A stretch of 64,000 bases of DNA from Tatlockia sp. Lineage in GTDB: Bacteria; Pseudomonadota; Gammaproteobacteria; Legionellales; Legionellaceae. The notes under the pieces were generated by a model, which saw nothing but the letters and a program-made list of their open reading frames with translations, made no database searches and had not been told where the DNA came from. The number at the start of each line of letters is the position of its first letter. Position 1 is the stretch's first letter. The stretch spans positions 62,001-126,000 of the forward strand of contig JACCWI010000024.1 in assembly GCA_013697725.1 (NCBI GenBank), given 5' to 3'. Made by a program: the position numbers and the translations under genes. Positions 62,220 to 64,000 of this stretch are shown here, one piece after another.

Positions 62220-62412
62220 CCATTGGCATACTCAGACCGGGCTTTTGTAATAATAAATAATTTTTTTTAAATAAAAATAATCTTTTTTATTGTTTTCACT
62301 TAAAAACCATTAATAACTTTGCTTACAAAGATGTAAGTTTGCGGATTTGAATCTACTGTTTTATTATATTGATAATGAAATTTAATAGATAAACTAAATT
62401 TTGGATATTTTG

Positions 62413-63081
62413 ATGAAAGGAGCAGCATATTTTTTTGAAATACTATTATTAGTCATCGTACCTGCAAGCTTGGCTTTTATAGAATTGTTCCACCCGACAG
62501 GCTTTAAAGATCACGTTTTTCACTCGTTAAATGACCAGCAATATCAATGGCTCTATATTCATTATTCACAGTCCTTTTTATTTGGATTAATGGCAATTGC
62601 TGTTTATTATTTGTCTCGGAAAGAAAATAAAACCGTTCTTGTATGGTTGATACGTCTTAACTTATTTTTATTTTTAATCACTTATACAGTATTAGATGCA
62701 GTAGGTGGTATTGCAGTCGGGAGGCTTTTAACTTATGTACAGACCTACGGAATCAATGAAAGCATTATCAACGAGATAGTACAAAAATTATACAATGATC
62801 CTGTTATTGGCGGCGTAGATTCAATTTATAGTTTTGTGGGTTCTTATGCATGGCTAATTACTATAGTTTTAACAGTCATTTTCATTGGGATTAAATTGCG
62901 TTCTCATATTTTACAAATATTTCCTGCATTATTTCTACTACTGATCTCGGGCATTTCTCTTTGTATATCGCATGCATTTCCCTATGGCCCTATAGCCTTT
63001 GGTGCGTTCGCTCTGGCTGGTATTTGGTTATTGTTTCTGAAAAATAGAGCAATTAGCGCTCACCAGTCATTTATTTTCTGA
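62413..63081 (+). CDS. Integral membrane protein, 222 aa
   Basis: Six to seven predicted helices in about 220 residues: near 8-25, 50-68, 80-105, 145-160, 165-185 and 190-205, with short loops. A conserved-looking loop lies after helix 1 (FHPTGFKDHVFHSL), and the periplasmic loop INESIINEIVQKLYND is charged. I recognise no transporter or enzyme family. The ATG at 62413 is preferred; a TTG at 62401 is possible. Single gene in an AT-rich region. Confidence 0.7.
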   Translation: MKGAAYFFEILLLVIVPASLAFIELFHPTGFKDHVFHSLNDQQYQWLYIHYSQSFLFGLMAIAVYYLSRKENKTVLVWLIRLNLFLFLITYTVLDAVGGIAVGRLLTYVQTYGINESIINEIVQKLYNDPVIGGVDSIYSFVGSYAWLITIVLTVIFIGIKLRSHILQIFPALFLLLISGISLCISHAFPYGPIAFGAFALAGIWLLFLKNRAISAHQSFIF

Positions 63082-63557
63082 AAACATTAAAATTGATTAT
63101 TACTTGAAGCTCTATTGGAATGCCCCGCAGCATTTGGCTCCCCGTTTGAAGAAGAATCAAATTAATCTGAAACAGGCAAAAAAATGGTTTAAGAATTTAC
63201 GGTACTGAGCCGTGAGCATTAAAAATTGGCGATCAATTCTGTGATGAACATATGATGGTACTAGAGCTTAATTAAATCCATAAATTCCAATCACGTTCAT
63301 AAACCCTTTCGCAACCGAGCAAGTGAAATTATTTACACTTTTCATTGGGATACAGAGTGGCTAAAATAAGTCCCTCTTTCATTTAAGTGATAACATCAAT
63401 TTTTTATATTAACCAATTGCATTCTGAACATGTCTTTGAGCATCAAAAAATCAACCTGTTAAATAGAACTTGTTCTTATGCTACATTGTTATCCTGTTAA
63501 TCTTTGATTACTATATTTGAATGTCGCCAAAGGATTAATTTTTAAAAGGAAGAAAAA
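63082..63557. other. Non-coding region with possible gene remnants
   Basis: No intact gene. One frame reads KINLKQAKKWF-like sequence (about 63085-63209, INLKQAKKWFKNLRY then stop) and another, shifted, reads ALKIGDQFCDEHMMVLELN (about 63217-63276). Both look protein-like and may be debris of one gene, but I cannot name it. The last 100 bp should hold the promoter of the adhesin-like gene. Confidence 0.3.
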
Positions 63558-64000
63558 ATGACATTCAATAGCCAAACAATCCACCTACTATCCTATTCCA
63601 TCAGTAGTTTAGTGCTCATCATATTGGGCAGCCCTCTCTCTTACGCTTCAATAGATAAAAACACTTCCTTGCCGCCTAGACTTTTTATAGAAGGAACTAC
63701 TGTATCAAATACCTTTGGAAAAGGGGATTTAATGCTTCCTTTATTTGGCCAAAATAATCAATTAATTCATGGTGATATCCAAGCGAAATATGGGAATCAA
63801 AATGCATGGGTTTTAAGTGGAGGTCTAGGTACTCGAACTATTCAAAACCAAGCTATTTTGGGCGCTTATTTTTTTACTGATTATAATAAAACGCCAAACG
63901 GTAACTACTTTACGGTTTTAAACCCTGGTTTGGAGGTGATGACAAACCATTGGGATTGGCATCTTAATGGGTATGCGCCACTTGGCAAAAAATACAAAAC
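63558..64000 (+). CDS. Inverse autotransporter beta-domain protein, N-terminal part (cut by the window end)
   Basis: AAAAGGAAG precedes the ATG at 63558-63560. A signal peptide of about 30 residues ends near SPLSYAS. The following sequence has the outer-membrane beta-barrel pattern of intimin/invasin-type inverse autotransporters: SGGLGTRTI, ILGAYFFTDYNKTPNGNYF, NPGLEVMTNHWDWHLNGYAPLGKK, matching the family's 'GLG-R ... LGANLFFDYD ... G-E-W-D-L-NGY-PL' progression. 147 codons are visible. The barrel would anchor C-terminal passenger domains outside this window. Confidence 0.75.
   Translation, partial: MTFNSQTIHLLSYSISSLVLIILGSPLSYASIDKNTSLPPRLFIEGTTVSNTFGKGDLMLPLFGQNNQLIHGDIQAKYGNQNAWVLSGGLGTRTIQNQAILGAYFFTDYNKTPNGNYFTVLNPGLEVMTNHWDWHLNGYAPLGKKYK

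Overview
The window reads as chromosomal DNA of a Legionella-like gammaproteobacterium. It is AT-rich, and most reading frames are housekeeping genes of gammaproteobacterial type (secA, recJ, dusA, relA, rlmD, ubiCA, ybeZYX, cpxRA). Between them lie single genes of a kind typical of Legionellaceae: a eukaryotic-type protein kinase, an ankyrin-like protein ending in Cys-Cys, a type II secretion protein C gene away from the main gsp cluster, a stand-alone kynurenine monooxygenase, and a probable inverse-autotransporter adhesin. The assignment rests on protein resemblance recalled from the families; no search was run. I saw no rRNA, CRISPR array, insertion sequence or phage block. One tRNA (Ser-GGA) is present.

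Layout. 0-7 kb: the 5' end of secA, dusA, an unknown membrane protein, and the operon alaC / RpfE-like / recJ. 7-8.3 kb: a 54-codon Gly/Gln-repeat gene with a strong ribosome site and its own terminator, then a decayed TPR-like pseudogene. 8.3-17.5 kb: a lipoprotein, a PKS-type malonyltransferase, a FlgJ-like glucosaminidase, hemF, the protein kinase, an SDR, a cold-shock gene divergent from pyrE, an HtrA-type protease and an unknown protein. 17.7-22.8 kb: asmA-mutY, whose end overlaps a convergent MFS transporter, and a Na/Ca exchanger. 22.9-30.6 kb, all minus strand: small unknowns, gspC (lspC) with a Sel1 protein, a two-gene redox operon (haem-oxygenase-like di-iron protein plus FAD oxidase), kmo, and a PAS-GGDEF-EAL protein. 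30.8-39.4 kb: transsulfuration enzyme, acyltransferase, sugar epimerase, dapD-dapE, a DAACS symporter, nagZ and a periplasmic protein.

39.5-64 kb: tRNA-Ser, then rlmD-relA, then a tightly overlapped six-gene operon rnm-yciO-trpS-scpA-scpB-rluB. On the plus strand follow a receiver-domain protein behind a 20-bp palindrome, ybeZ-ybeY-corC, cpxR-cpxA-dctA, and the nucleoside salvage operon cdd-punA-deoC. Next come an exported permuted NlpC/P60-like protein, the convergent ubiC-ubiA pair, two effector-like unknown proteins, an integral membrane protein, and the start of an inverse-autotransporter gene cut off by the window end.

Functional themes are stress and virulence control (RelA, CpxRA, GGDEF/EAL, HtrA), envelope work (SecA, LspC, FlgJ-like, NagZ, AsmA), nucleotide salvage and synthesis, lysine/peptidoglycan precursor synthesis (dapDE) and ubiquinone synthesis (ubiCA). 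The least explained parts are the di-iron/FAD oxidase operon at 24.4-26.5 kb, the Gly/Gln-repeat gene at 7.1 kb, the two effector-like proteins sharing a Leu-Gly-Cys-Cys tail, and several strong dyads that lack the T-tract of a simple terminator.
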